Shown here: positions 32,030 to 43,369 of the stretch, piece after piece
How positions within the stretch are numbered: the stretch's first letter is position 1
Layout of the letters: each line of letters opens with the position of its first letter
From: Actinomycetes bacterium
GTDB lineage: Bacteria; Actinomycetota; Acidimicrobiia; Acidimicrobiales; RAAP-2
Reading direction: 5' to 3'
Length of the DNA: 55,367 nucleotides
Assembly (NCBI GenBank): GCA_021809495.1
Contig: JAKAZI010000002.1
Location: 1-55,367 of the forward strand
Notes under the pieces: model-generated
The model's database searches: none
The model's input: the letters and a program-made list of their open reading frames with translations, nothing else
What the model was told of the DNA's origin: nothing
Made by a program: the position numbers and the translations under genes

Positions 32030-32325
32030 GGCGCCTCCCCCATGATGCGCGGCACCGCGAAGCAGCCGTCCTCGGCGTCGGGGGCCGCCGCGAGCACGAC
32101 GTCGCGCTCCAGACTCGGGCGCACGACGTCGTCTCGAACCACGTTGATGAGGTCGTACGGGTGGGCCGTCGCGACGACGTCAGCGAGGTCCAGGGACTGC
32201 ATGTCCGCCGCGTGATCGAGGATCCGCGCGAGCTGGACGGTGAAGAGGTCGAGCTCCTCGTCGCTCAGACGAAGCCGCGCCAACTTGGCCACGTGGGAAA
32301 CCTCGGCCCGGGTCAGGCCACTCAC
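32026..32325 (-). CDS. gatC: Asp/Glu-tRNA(Asn/Gln) amidotransferase subunit C
   Basis: A 99-residue belt subunit that holds GatA and GatB together. Typical pattern: LTRAEVSHVAKLARLRLSDE in two halves near the N-terminus, followed by helical LARILDHAADM and the C-terminal AEDGCFAVPRIM strand. Starts with GTG overlapping the esterase stop by four bases, so est-gatC-gatA-gatB are all translationally coupled. Confidence 0.93.
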   Translation of the reverse strand: MSGLTRAEVSHVAKLARLRLSDEELDLFTVQLARILDHAADMQSLDLADVVATAHPYDLINVVRDDVVRPSLERDVVLAAAPDAEDGCFAVPRIMGEAP

Positions 32326-33074
32326 GATGCCACCGTCTGGCGAATGAAGTCACGCGTGAGTGACTGCACGACCGGCTGGTCGTGATCGATCGTGGCGACG
32401 TGGTAGGAGTTCTCGAGCCACACCCGTTCGATGGGTCCGCGCACCCGCGCCACCAGGTCATCGCCGTTGTCGGCGCTGACTACGTGATCCTCGCGACTCG
32501 AGAGCAGCAGACTCGGCGCCACGATCGCGTCGAGCAGTTCATAGACCCCACCGATGCCCTCGAAGAGGCTCTTCGCGCACTGGAGCGGCGTCGCGTCGTA
32601 GGCGATCTCGCTCACCCCCTCACGCTTCACGTCCGATCCGATGGCGTCGATCGTGCTGAGTCCCGCGTCGATGAGCTGGTTGAGACCGTCGATCATCTCG
32701 GGCGCGGGGGGCTTGACCAGTGGGTTGATGAGCACCAGCGCGCCCACGTCGCGGCGTTGCGCGACGAAGGCGCTGAGTCCGCCGCCCATCGACAGGCCCA
32801 CGACGGCGACGCGCCGGGTGCGTCCGGCGAGGTCGTCGTAGGCGTCCAGTGCGGCGCCGGTCCAATCGGACCAACTCGTGGTCATCATGTCCTCCACCGA
32901 CGTCCCGTGACCGGGTAGGCGCGGCAGCGAGACCGTGAACCCGTCGGTGGCGAGGAACTCGGCGAGCGGTCGCATCGAGGAGGGGTTGCCGGTGAACCCG
33001 TGCAGCACGAGTACCCCGACGTCGCCCCCGGCGGCCTCGAATGGCTCACAACCGGGGAGAATGGCAGTCGTCAT
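32322..33074 (-). CDS. Alpha/beta hydrolase, carboxylesterase/monoacylglycerol lipase type
   Basis: A 250-residue cytoplasmic hydrolase. LHGFTGNPSSMRPLAEFLA gives the oxyanion HGFTG loop, GLSMGGG contains the nucleophile Ser (about 95), and SREDHVV and NSYHVAT supply the acid and His of the triad. The pattern matches the Est30/monoacylglycerol lipase group. The ATG at 33074 lies seven bases after TAGTCT, a leaderless promoter for the whole esterase-gatCAB-DUF3048 operon. Co-expression with a tRNA amidotransferase has no obvious metabolic logic; hydrolysis of lipid or small esters is the safest call. Confidence 0.88.
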   Translation of the reverse strand: MTTAILPGCEPFEAAGGDVGVLVLHGFTGNPSSMRPLAEFLATDGFTVSLPRLPGHGTSVEDMMTTSWSDWTGAALDAYDDLAGRTRRVAVVGLSMGGGLSAFVAQRRDVGALVLINPLVKPPAPEMIDGLNQLIDAGLSTIDAIGSDVKREGVSEIAYDATPLQCAKSLFEGIGGVYELLDAIVAPSLLLSSREDHVVSADNGDDLVARVRGPIERVWLENSYHVATIDHDQPVVQSLTRDFIRQTVAS

Positions 33075-33081
33075 GGTTCAC

Positions 33082-33087
33082 AGACTA
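33082..33087 (-). promoter_or_regulatory. -10 box TAGTCT of the esterase-gatCAB operon
   Basis: TAGTCT followed by seven bases and the ATG at 33074, near-leaderless. Confidence 0.45.
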
Positions 33088-33132
33088 CCGGCCACGCCGT
33101 TGCCCGCCGATGGTCAGGGTGTCGCGGCGAAG

Positions 33133-34011
33133 TCAGTCGAGCAGGCTCGGGAGTTGAACGGCCAGTTCGGCGACGTCCCAGCGGTCGCCGCGTTCGAGGG
33201 TCTGGGTCATCGTCCAGTTCTGGAAGAGACGGACGGTGCCGCCCTGGACGAAGAAGACCCGCCCGGTGGCGGTGCAGTCCGCCATCGCCAGCGTCGCCAC
33301 CAAGGGCGAGACGTTGGCGGGATCCCACGCGTCAAAGGTCGCCGCGTCGCTCGGCTTGACGACGTAGTCCGCGAGGCCCGGGGTCGACTCGGTCATCCGC
33401 GTTCGTGCGGCCGGCGCGATGGCGTTGACCCGCACGCCGTAGCGACCCAACTCCTCGGCGATGATGACCGTGAACGCCGCGATGCCGGCCTTGGCGGCGC
33501 CGTAGTTGGACTGGCCGATGTTGCCGAGCAGCCCCGAGGTCGATGACGTGTTGATGACCGACGCGTTGACCGGGTGGCCGGCTTTGGCCCGCTCGCGCCA
33601 GTACGTTGCGGCGTGGCGCGTGGGCACGAAGTGGCCCTTCAGGTGCACGTTGATGACGGCGTCCCAGTCGTCTTCCGAGAGGTTCACCAGTACCCGGTCA
33701 CGCAGGATCCCGGCGTTGTTGACCAGGACATCCAGTTCGCCGTAGGTGTCGAGGGCCGCTTGGATCAGCCGAGCGCCACCCTCCCACTCGGCGACGTTGT
33801 CGTGGTTCGCGATGGCCTCGCCACCGAAGGCGCGGATCTCGGCGACCACCTCTTCGGCCGGTGTCGCCGTACTCGATGATCCGTCGAGGGCGCCACCGAG
33901 ATCGTTCACGACAACCTTCGCGCCTTCGGCGGCGAACAGCAGTGCGTGCTCGCGGCCGATCCCGCGACCGGCCCCCGTGATAATCGCTACGCGACCGTCT
34001 AACGCACCCAT
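33133..34011 (-). CDS. Short-chain dehydrogenase/reductase, hydroxyacyl-CoA dehydrogenase-like
   Basis: A 292-residue classical SDR. IITGAGRGIGREHALLFA is the NAD(P)-binding motif, NDLGG gives the Asp typical of NAD users, NNAGI is the structural motif, and Ser-Tyr-Lys is in STSG, then SNYGAAKAG. The NDLGGALDG insert and the long C-terminal extension resemble the dehydrogenase half of peroxisomal multifunctional enzyme type 2, so a 3-hydroxyacyl-CoA substrate is likely. GGGAG five bases before the ATG at 34011 decides the start. Confidence 0.88.
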   Translation of the reverse strand: MGALDGRVAIITGAGRGIGREHALLFAAEGAKVVVNDLGGALDGSSSTATPAEEVVAEIRAFGGEAIANHDNVAEWEGGARLIQAALDTYGELDVLVNNAGILRDRVLVNLSEDDWDAVINVHLKGHFVPTRHAATYWRERAKAGHPVNASVINTSSTSGLLGNIGQSNYGAAKAGIAAFTVIIAEELGRYGVRVNAIAPAARTRMTESTPGLADYVVKPSDAATFDAWDPANVSPLVATLAMADCTATGRVFFVQGGTVRLFQNWTMTQTLERGDRWDVAELAVQLPSLLD

Positions 34012-34061
34012 CGGAACTCCCTTACTCGTCGTTGCCCGATTGTACCGAGACGCCGACGCAC

Positions 34062-34349
34062 CTACCGACGCCAGAAGAACGGTGGTCTCGCGTGGGCGTG
34101 GTAGTGGTCGGGGATGTTGCGCATGTGGTCGTCGATCGTCCACTGGCCGACCCCGAGCTCACGGTCCGCCACGGCGGCCAGTCGCTCGTGGAGCTGTCGC
34201 TTCAAGTCCTCCGGGGGCGTCGCGTCGTGACTGCGCCACACCACCATCGGTACCAGACAGATCTCGCAGTCCGCGATCCAGCAGAGGTCGTCCTCGGCGT
34301 AGCGCGTCGTGATGACTGCCGCCTGGCAGAGTTCGCAGTCCCCGCTCAC
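34062..34349 (-). CDS. Small cysteine/histidine-rich protein, HIT-like
   Basis: A 95-residue protein with CELC near the N-terminus and CEIC at about 31-34, a potential zinc ribbon. A conserved-looking WIADCEICLVPMVVWRSH block follows, and near the C-terminus comes IPDHYHAHARPPFF, whose H-x-H-x-x resembles the His triad of HIT-family proteins. I think it is a degenerate HIT-like fold, but this is pattern-based. The GTG overlaps the stop of the pseudokinase gene by four bases (GTGA), so the two are translationally coupled, suggesting linked functions. No membrane segment. Confidence 0.65.
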   Translation of the reverse strand: MSGDCELCQAAVITTRYAEDDLCWIADCEICLVPMVVWRSHDATPPEDLKRQLHERLAAVADRELGVGQWTIDDHMRNIPDHYHAHARPPFFWRR

Positions 34350-36229
34350 TTCACGTTGACGATGATCGTGGAGCGGTACGGCACCATCGTGCCCGGCGCG
34401 GGAATGGTTGACACGACCGTGGTCCACGTGCCCTTGGCGGAGCCCGGTCCCTTGGTGTGAAAGAAGAGGACCGCCTTCTTGAATGCGGCGAACGTCTGGG
34501 CCTGATCCATGCCGATCACGTTGGGCACCGGACGGGGACCAGTCCCGGCGACCGTGCTCGGGGCAACGGCGGTCGTCGAAGTGGTCGGGGTTGTCGTCGG
34601 GGTCGTCGCAGTCGGCGCGGTCGTCGAGGTCACCGGTGCGGTAGTCGTCGTGGCCGCGGGACCGTTACTGAGCGCCAACACCACCTTCACCCCAGCGGGC
34701 ACGGTCTTGGGGTTCGAGTACCCGTGGTAGATCACCGCGGCGACCAGTCCGGCGCCTCGGGCGCTCGCGACCCTGGCCGTGCTCGGGCACGTCGCGGTGA
34801 TCCCCACTTTCGCGAGCGCCGTCGTCGCCGCGGTGCAGGTCTCGCCGAGCACGCTCGGCACGGCGATTCGGGTCGCGCCGTCCGAGACGGTCACCGTCAC
34901 GACCGAACCGGCCTTGGCCGAACTACCCGCCACGGGAGACTGCGAGATGATCTCGTGGGCGGCGACGGTCGTCGAGCGTTGATGCCCGGCGACGCGCACG
35001 CTCAGACCCTCGGCACTGAGCTGACTCGTCGCCTGGCTCGTGGTGAGGCCCACCAGGGACGGAACCGTGTGGCTCTGGGTCAGCAATCCGGTCTTCCACA
35101 CCGCGGCGCCCGCCACGGCGGCGACCAGCACGAATGCAGCGAGCACGAGCGCGGCGCGCCGACGGCGCGGTGGTGGCACGATCGGATAGGGCTCGGAGGC
35201 ACGGGCGCGCGCCCTCGCGTCGGCCGCGGGCGCGCCCGGTGCCACGTGGCGGGCCGGCTGAGGTCGCGGGAATCGAGGTGCGGGCGACTCATCGTGACCC
35301 GTACCGGCGATCTGTTCGGCCGACGGCGCACGGAACCCGATGGAGGTGCGCGGCTCGGACGGCTGATAGTGCGCGAGCAGCGGCATCGACCGGCTGACGG
35401 GCGTAATCGAGAGCGGTGCGGTGTCGGTCACGCTCGCGCTCAGTCGATTCGCGAACTGCTCCGCCGAGAGCCGCAGCAACGGGTCGGGGACGGCGGCCTG
35501 GGCGAGGATCATGTCGAGGGTGCCCAGTTCGGGACGAATCGGCAGCGGCGTGTTCATCCGGGCGCGCAGCATCGCCTCGGCTGACACCGCGTCGAAGGGA
35601 GTCTCGCCCGTCGCGACCTCGAAGAGGATCAGCGCGAGGGCGTAGACGTCGGACTTGGCGTCCCCCGGTTCCCCCTGGGCCTGCTCGGGGCTGAGGTAGC
35701 GCACGTCGTTGATCGAAGCGTGACCGGGGTGCATCGTACGCAGCCCCGCCATCGCGACGTCGCCAACGCGAACGCCACCGTCATCGCCGATGAGCAGTTT
35801 GCTCGGCGACAGGGCGCCGTGAACGATCCCGTTCGCGTGAAGGTAAGCCAGCGCCGAGGCCACGTCGCCGCCCAGCTTCGCCGTGTCACCGACGTCGAGG
35901 CGTCGACCGGCGGCCAAGACGTCTTCGAGCGAGCCACCGCTCATGTACTCACTCACCACGAAGATCGAACCCGACTCTTGACCACCGTCAAAGACCCGCG
36001 CGAGGTGCGGGTGACTGAGCGTCGCCGAGCGGATGATCTTGTCACGGAACGTCCGACGCACGTCCTCGTGCGAGGCCAGTTGGGGAAGCAAGACCTTCAG
36101 CATCACCGTGCGGTGCAGGGTTCGGTCTTCGGCGACGTAGATTTCGGCCGTCGACCCGACGCCAACGGCGTCAGTGATGCGATAACGACCGACGACGTCG
36201 TGACCGGGTGAGAACGAGTACGTAGACAT
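34346..36229 (-). CDS. PASTA-domain membrane pseudokinase (PknB-like)
   Basis: A 627-residue homologue of PknB-type Ser/Thr kinases. The N-terminal kinase fold (about 10-265) keeps a glycine-rich region and the ATP-site Lys45 in VMLKVL. Three hallmarks are lost. The HRD catalytic Asp is Ala139 in VHGALSPSKLL. DFG reads Asp-Val-Ala at 157-159. The helix-C Glu position is Lys64. A long Pro/Ala linker leads to one membrane helix (about 357-378), then three extracellular PASTA repeats with a Thr-rich spacer before the last. PASTA domains bind peptidoglycan fragments or lipid II. I infer a phosphorylation-dead sensor or scaffold. The ATG at 36229 is preferred over TTG 36241; TAGGGT lies 11 bases upstream. 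Confidence 0.85.
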   Translation of the reverse strand: MSTYSFSPGHDVVGRYRITDAVGVGSTAEIYVAEDRTLHRTVMLKVLLPQLASHEDVRRTFRDKIIRSATLSHPHLARVFDGGQESGSIFVVSEYMSGGSLEDVLAAGRRLDVGDTAKLGGDVASALAYLHANGIVHGALSPSKLLIGDDGGVRVGDVAMAGLRTMHPGHASINDVRYLSPEQAQGEPGDAKSDVYALALILFEVATGETPFDAVSAEAMLRARMNTPLPIRPELGTLDMILAQAAVPDPLLRLSAEQFANRLSASVTDTAPLSITPVSRSMPLLAHYQPSEPRTSIGFRAPSAEQIAGTGHDESPAPRFPRPQPARHVAPGAPAADARARARASEPYPIVPPPRRRRAALVLAAFVLVAAVAGAAVWKTGLLTQSHTVPSLVGLTTSQATSQLSAEGLSVRVAGHQRSTTVAAHEIISQSPVAGSSAKAGSVVTVTVSDGATRIAVPSVLGETCTAATTALAKVGITATCPSTARVASARGAGLVAAVIYHGYSNPKTVPAGVKVVLALSNGPAATTTTAPVTSTTAPTATTPTTTPTTSTTAVAPSTVAGTGPRPVPNVIGMDQAQTFAAFKKAVLFFHTKGPGSAKGTWTTVVSTIPAPGTMVPYRSTIIVNVK

Positions 36230-36264
36230 GGACAGACTCAACCCTAGAGCACGGTCTCGTGGTG

Positions 36265-39350
<3,086 letters not shown>

Positions 39351-39384
39351 CGGACCAGTCTGCCAGCCGAACCGCAATCACCGT

Positions 39385-40539
39385 TCAGCGAAGTTGGTGC
39401 ACGATCCCCGCCACGATCGCGATCACGGCGTCCACGTCCTCGGCGGACGTCTCGGCGCCCATCGAGAACCGCAGAGATCCCCGGGCCCGGTCCGCGCCGA
39501 CACCCATCGCCTCGAGGACGTGACTCGCCTGACTCGCCCCGCTCGAGCAACTCGCCGCCGCCGACGCGTAGACACCGGCCTGGTCGAGCAGGAAGAGCAG
39601 TTCGTCGCTGGCGAGTCCCTCCAGGGTCACGTGCACGGTCCCCGCCACGCGTAGGGCGGCCACGCCCGTGACCGAACAGCCGGGCAAGAGTGACAGGGCG
39701 TTCACCATCGTCGTCTGGAGTCCCGCGACCCGCTCGTTGACCTCCTCGAGCTCACGAGCGGTCGCGCGCACCGCCGCGGCGAGTCCGACGGCCGCCGCGA
39801 CGTCAACGGTTCCCCCGCGCCGACCCTGTTCCTGGCCACCACCGGGGACGAGAGCATCAAAGCCGACGTCACCGCGCACCACCAGTGCCCCCGCGTTCAC
39901 GGGTCCGCCGAGCTTGTGCGCGCACAGCGAGACCATGTCGACCGACGCGGTCACGGTCGGCAGGTGCAGCCAGGGCGCCGCGGCCACGGCGTCGGTGTGC
40001 ACGATGGAACCGCCGTCGAAGGCGCCGTGCGCGATCGCCGAGACGCCGTCGAGGGGTTGGCGAACACCCGTCTCGTTGTTCACCGCCATCACGCTCACGA
40101 CGGCGGTGTCGGCGCCGAGGGCTCCGCGCAGCGACTCGAGGTCCACGACCCCATCGCCGTCCACGTCGACGTAGCGCACCGAGACACTGGGGCAGTTCTT
40201 CGCCATCATCGCCGCCGCGTCGAGCACGGCGTGGTGTTCGATGCGAGAGACGACGATCGAGGTCGTGTCGTGGTGGCGGCGGTGGTAGTTCGCCACCCCC
40301 GCGACCGCGAGCTGACACGACTCGGTGCCGCCACCGGTGAAGACGACCCCGCCCGGCTGCGCACCGACGAACTCGGCGACCACGTCGCGGGCCTCCTCGA
40401 CGGCGCGACGGGCCTCGCGCGCTGCGCGGTGGCTGCCCGACGGATTGCCGACGACGCCGTGCAGCCACGGCTCCATCGCCGCGGCCACCTCGTCACGTCG
40501 TGGCGCCGACGCCGCGTGATCGAAGTAGTACGACTTCAT
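39385..40539 (-). CDS. Cysteine desulfurase (NifS/IscS type)
   Basis: A 384-residue class V PLP enzyme that releases sulfur from cysteine as a protein persulfide. N-terminal YYFDHAASAPRRDEV, VFTGGGTES, EHHAVL with the PLP-stacking His, Lys209 in SLCAHKLGGPVNAGAL as Schiff base, and the mobile loop with Cys331 in AAASCSSGASQASHVL as persulfide carrier. The S-C-S-S-G loop is the group I (IscS/NifS) type. Located directly before mnmA, it is likely the dedicated donor for tRNA thiolation. The ATG overlaps the preceding stop (TGATG). Confidence 0.94.
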   Translation of the reverse strand: MKSYYFDHAASAPRRDEVAAAMEPWLHGVVGNPSGSHRAAREARRAVEEARDVVAEFVGAQPGGVVFTGGGTESCQLAVAGVANYHRRHHDTTSIVVSRIEHHAVLDAAAMMAKNCPSVSVRYVDVDGDGVVDLESLRGALGADTAVVSVMAVNNETGVRQPLDGVSAIAHGAFDGGSIVHTDAVAAAPWLHLPTVTASVDMVSLCAHKLGGPVNAGALVVRGDVGFDALVPGGGQEQGRRGGTVDVAAAVGLAAAVRATARELEEVNERVAGLQTTMVNALSLLPGCSVTGVAALRVAGTVHVTLEGLASDELLFLLDQAGVYASAAASCSSGASQASHVLEAMGVGADRARGSLRFSMGAETSAEDVDAVIAIVAGIVHQLR

Positions 40540-41903
40540 CAGACCACGTAGAAGGACTTGACGTTGGTGAACTCCTTGATGCCATAGGTCGAGAGTTCGC
40601 GCCCGAAGCCGGAGTTCTTGGTGCCCCCAAAGGGCAGCTCGGGCATGGAGGCGACGACCGCATTGGCGAAGACGACCCCGACCTCGAGTCCAGCGATGGC
40701 GGCGTCGATTTCGGCGTCGTCGCTCGACCAGATCGACCCACCGAGCCCCCACGGGGTCGCGTTCGCGTAGGCGATCGCGGCCTCGAGGTCGTCGGCGACG
40801 TGCACGACCGCGACGGGACCGAAGAGCTCCTCGTTCCCGGCGCGTGAGTCGCTCGGCACGTCGCTCAGAACGGTGGCCGGGTAGAAGAACCCCTCTCGCT
40901 CCAACGGCGCGCCGCCGGCGTGGACGACCGCGCCGGCCTTCACCGACGAGGCGACCTGGTCGGCGAGTTGGCTGAACTGCGACTGCGAGACGATGGGTCC
41001 GAGCACGGTGGACGGATCCATCGGGTCACCGGTGGGCACCGCGGCCATCGCGTCACTGAATCGGCTGATGAACTCGTCGGCGCGCTCGCGCACCACGATG
41101 AATCGCTTGGACGCGATGCACGCCTGACCGTTGTTCTGCACGCGAGCCGTGACCGCCATCGGCACGGCCGCGTCGAGGTCGGCGTGGACCCCGACGATGA
41201 ACGGGTCCGAGCCGCCCAGTTCGAGCACGCACTTCTTCAGGTGCGCACCGGCCAGCGCCGCCACCGAGCGACCGGCGCGCTCAGAACCGGTGAGGGTGAC
41301 ACCGGCCACGCGCGAATCGGCGATGATGCCCTCGATGGCGTCGACCTCGACGAACAGATTCGTCATGACCCCGGCGGGAAAGCCCGCGCGCGTGAACAGC
41401 TCCTCGATGTACAACGCGCTCCCGGGTACGTTGGGCGCGTGCTTGAGCAGCACCACGTTGCCCGCCATGATCGTGGGCACCCCGAAGCGCACCACCTGCC
41501 AGAGCGGGAAGTTCCAGGGCATGATCGCGAGGATCGACCCGATGGGGTCAAAGCGAACGCCGCTGCGCCGCGCGCTGGTGGCGACGGTCTCGGGCGCGAG
41601 GAACGCTTCGGCGTTGTCAGCGAAGTAGCGCATCGTCGAGGCACACTTGAACGCCTCGCCCTTGGCCGCAGCGAAGGTCTTGCCCATCTCGGCGGTCATC
41701 AGGGCCGCGATGACCGGAATCTCACCCTCGATGAGCTCGGCGGCGCTACGCATCAGGGCGGCGCGCTGGGCGATCGGCGTGTCGCGCCACCGGCGATAGG
41801 TCTCAGCGGCGAGGCTGAGACGGGCCTCCACCTCTGCGCCCGTGTGGGCGGGGTATTCGGCGATGCGCTCGCCCGTGGCGGGGTTCGTGGCAATAAATGG
41901 CAT
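40539..41903 (-). CDS. Aldehyde dehydrogenase, succinate-semialdehyde dehydrogenase type
   Basis: A 454-residue NAD(P)-dependent ALDH. MPWNFPLWQV, LTGSERAG (cofactor loop), catalytic Glu228 in LELGGSDPF and nucleophile Cys262 in NNGQACIASKRF are all present, with C-terminal FGGTKNSGFGRELSTYGI. The shorter length, the missing long N-terminal arm and the N-G-Q-A-C-I-A-S-K-R-F text match GabD2-type enzymes of actinobacteria, which oxidise succinic semialdehyde. It is placed between an MFS gene (four-base gap) and the cysteine desulfurase (one-base overlap). Confidence 0.92.
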   Translation of the reverse strand: MPFIATNPATGERIAEYPAHTGAEVEARLSLAAETYRRWRDTPIAQRAALMRSAAELIEGEIPVIAALMTAEMGKTFAAAKGEAFKCASTMRYFADNAEAFLAPETVATSARRSGVRFDPIGSILAIMPWNFPLWQVVRFGVPTIMAGNVVLLKHAPNVPGSALYIEELFTRAGFPAGVMTNLFVEVDAIEGIIADSRVAGVTLTGSERAGRSVAALAGAHLKKCVLELGGSDPFIVGVHADLDAAVPMAVTARVQNNGQACIASKRFIVVRERADEFISRFSDAMAAVPTGDPMDPSTVLGPIVSQSQFSQLADQVASSVKAGAVVHAGGAPLEREGFFYPATVLSDVPSDSRAGNEELFGPVAVVHVADDLEAAIAYANATPWGLGGSIWSSDDAEIDAAIAGLEVGVVFANAVVASMPELPFGGTKNSGFGRELSTYGIKEFTNVKSFYVV

Positions 41904-41907
41904 GGGT

Positions 41908-43158
41908 CTAGTCTGCCAGTAATTGCGCCTCGCTCTTCGAAGCCGACGCGAACGGTGCCCAAAAGGACGGCTGGGTCAACGTGATACCCACCACGACCAA
42001 CGCCATCGCGCCGGCGCCGAGTCCGGTGACGACGCGCACGCCCCACCATCGGGCCACGGTTGCCTGCACGACGGCGCCGAGCGGGTACGCGACCGAGAGC
42101 GAGAGCGTGTACAGCGACAGGATTCGCGAACGCTCGCGCACCGGCGCGTGCAGTTGCACCGACGTGATCAGGCCCGTCAACGTCCCGACGTAAGCCGCAC
42201 CGAGCACGACGAGGGCCGCCATCGCGAAGGACAGCGACGGCGCGAACGCGTAGAGGGCTTCGCTGAGCACGGCCGCCGCGATCGAGAGCCGCAGCACGAA
42301 TACCCTCGAAGTCCGTCGCGCCACGCCCGGCAGGGTGACGGCGCCCACCACCGCGCCGACCCCCTGGGCGCTGACCAACCAGGACGTGCCCACCTTGCCC
42401 GCGCGCAGGACCTCAATGGCCATCGCCGGTACGAGGGCGATGAAGGGACTGACCGTGACCGCCACCACCGCTACTGCGATGATCGGGTACCGGCACCCGT
42501 CGATCGACCAGGCCCGACGGGCGCCCTCGACGGTCTCGCCCCAGAGCCGCACCGGTGCGACAACCCGCGGTCGTGGCGTGCGGGGCACGAAGAGGAACGC
42601 GACGACGACGAACACGAAGGTCGCGGCGTTGATCGCGAAACACCATCCCGGTGATCCGAGCGTGAGCGTGAGCGCGGCCAACACCGGACCGATGACGCGA
42701 CCGAGGTTGAACTGCGCTGACGAGAGCGATACCGCCGCGAGGACCTCGGAGCGATCGACCAAGTCAGGCAGGAGTGACTGCATCGCCGGCCAGGCCGCAG
42801 CACTCGCGAGACCCTCGACGACCGCGAGCGCGCAGGCCGTCGTCGGTGAGAGGTGTCCGGTGAACTCGGCCGTCGCGAGCAACGCCGCGGCCACGGCCAT
42901 GACCACGTTGTTGATCTGGATCCACCGCTGGCGGTTCCACCGGTCGGCGACGAGTCCCCCGAGGGGCGAGCCGACCAGGCTCGGTACCCACGCCGCGGCC
43001 GTCACCAATCCCAGCCACACGGTGTTGTGCGTCGTCTGGGTGAGGTAGACCCCGAGCGCGACGGACTGCATCCACGTGCCCGTCGAGGACACGAAGGACG
43101 CCGAGAGGACGATGGCGAAGCCGGTGTGTCGAAGCGGTGCGAATGACGCCGACGGCAT
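41908..43158 (-). CDS. MFS transporter
   Basis: A 416-residue integral membrane protein with about 12 hydrophobic helices. The A-motif region between helices 2 and 3 reads GGLVADRWNRQRW, typical of the MFS_3/EntS-like drug and siderophore exporter group. FVSSTGTWMQSVALGVYLTQ begins helix 1. I choose the ATG at 43158 because the 21 codons above it are uncharacteristic. It begins the run to ligA, 26 bases after a tiny membrane-protein frame. Substrate unknown. Confidence 0.9.
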   Translation of the reverse strand: MPSASFAPLRHTGFAIVLSASFVSSTGTWMQSVALGVYLTQTTHNTVWLGLVTAAAWVPSLVGSPLGGLVADRWNRQRWIQINNVVMAVAAALLATAEFTGHLSPTTACALAVVEGLASAAAWPAMQSLLPDLVDRSEVLAAVSLSSAQFNLGRVIGPVLAALTLTLGSPGWCFAINAATFVFVVVAFLFVPRTPRPRVVAPVRLWGETVEGARRAWSIDGCRYPIIAVAVVAVTVSPFIALVPAMAIEVLRAGKVGTSWLVSAQGVGAVVGAVTLPGVARRTSRVFVLRLSIAAAVLSEALYAFAPSLSFAMAALVVLGAAYVGTLTGLITSVQLHAPVRERSRILSLYTLSLSVAYPLGAVVQATVARWWGVRVVTGLGAGAMALVVVGITLTQPSFWAPFASASKSEAQLLAD

Positions 43159-43184
43159 GGGTCCCCGATCGGCCGGTGACGGAC

Positions 43185-43298
43185 TCAACCGCGCCGACGC
43201 CGCGGGCGCAACGCGAACCACCAGATCGACAGCACGGTCACGAGCGCGCCGAGGACCCCGAACGTCGATCGAGACCCTTTGGCGCTGCGCTCGTGCAT
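43185..43298 (-). CDS. Possible 37-residue membrane microprotein
   Basis: ATG to TGA frame encoding MHERSAKGSRST, then a hydrophobic helix (FGVLGALVTVLSIWWFAL), then the basic tail RPRRRRG. The positive tail indicates an N-out/C-in single-pass protein. It lies 26 bases before the MFS start on the same strand and could be co-transcribed. No ribosome site is evident and the frame is short, so it may be a chance ORF. Confidence 0.4.
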   Translation of the reverse strand: MHERSAKGSRSTFGVLGALVTVLSIWWFALRPRRRRG

Positions 43299-43312
43299 GG
43301 ACCCATGGTACC

Positions 43313-43346
43313 GACGAGGCCGGGGGCGTACGCCCCCGGCCTCGTC
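43313..43346. terminator. Perfect 34-bp palindrome after yceI
   Basis: Two 16-base arms (GACGAGGCCGGGGGCG and its exact complement) separated by TA, 24 bases past the yceI stop. Very stable hairpin in either strand, no T run; most likely a T-less terminator for yceI, also shielding the MFS-ligA run. Confidence 0.65.
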
Positions 43347-43369
43347 AACTTCTTGATCGCTACGACGAC

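Noticed and set aside
34457-35584. 375-residue frame antisense to the pseudokinase
   Set aside because: Low-complexity Arg/Gly shadow; the opposite frame has clear kinase and PASTA domains.
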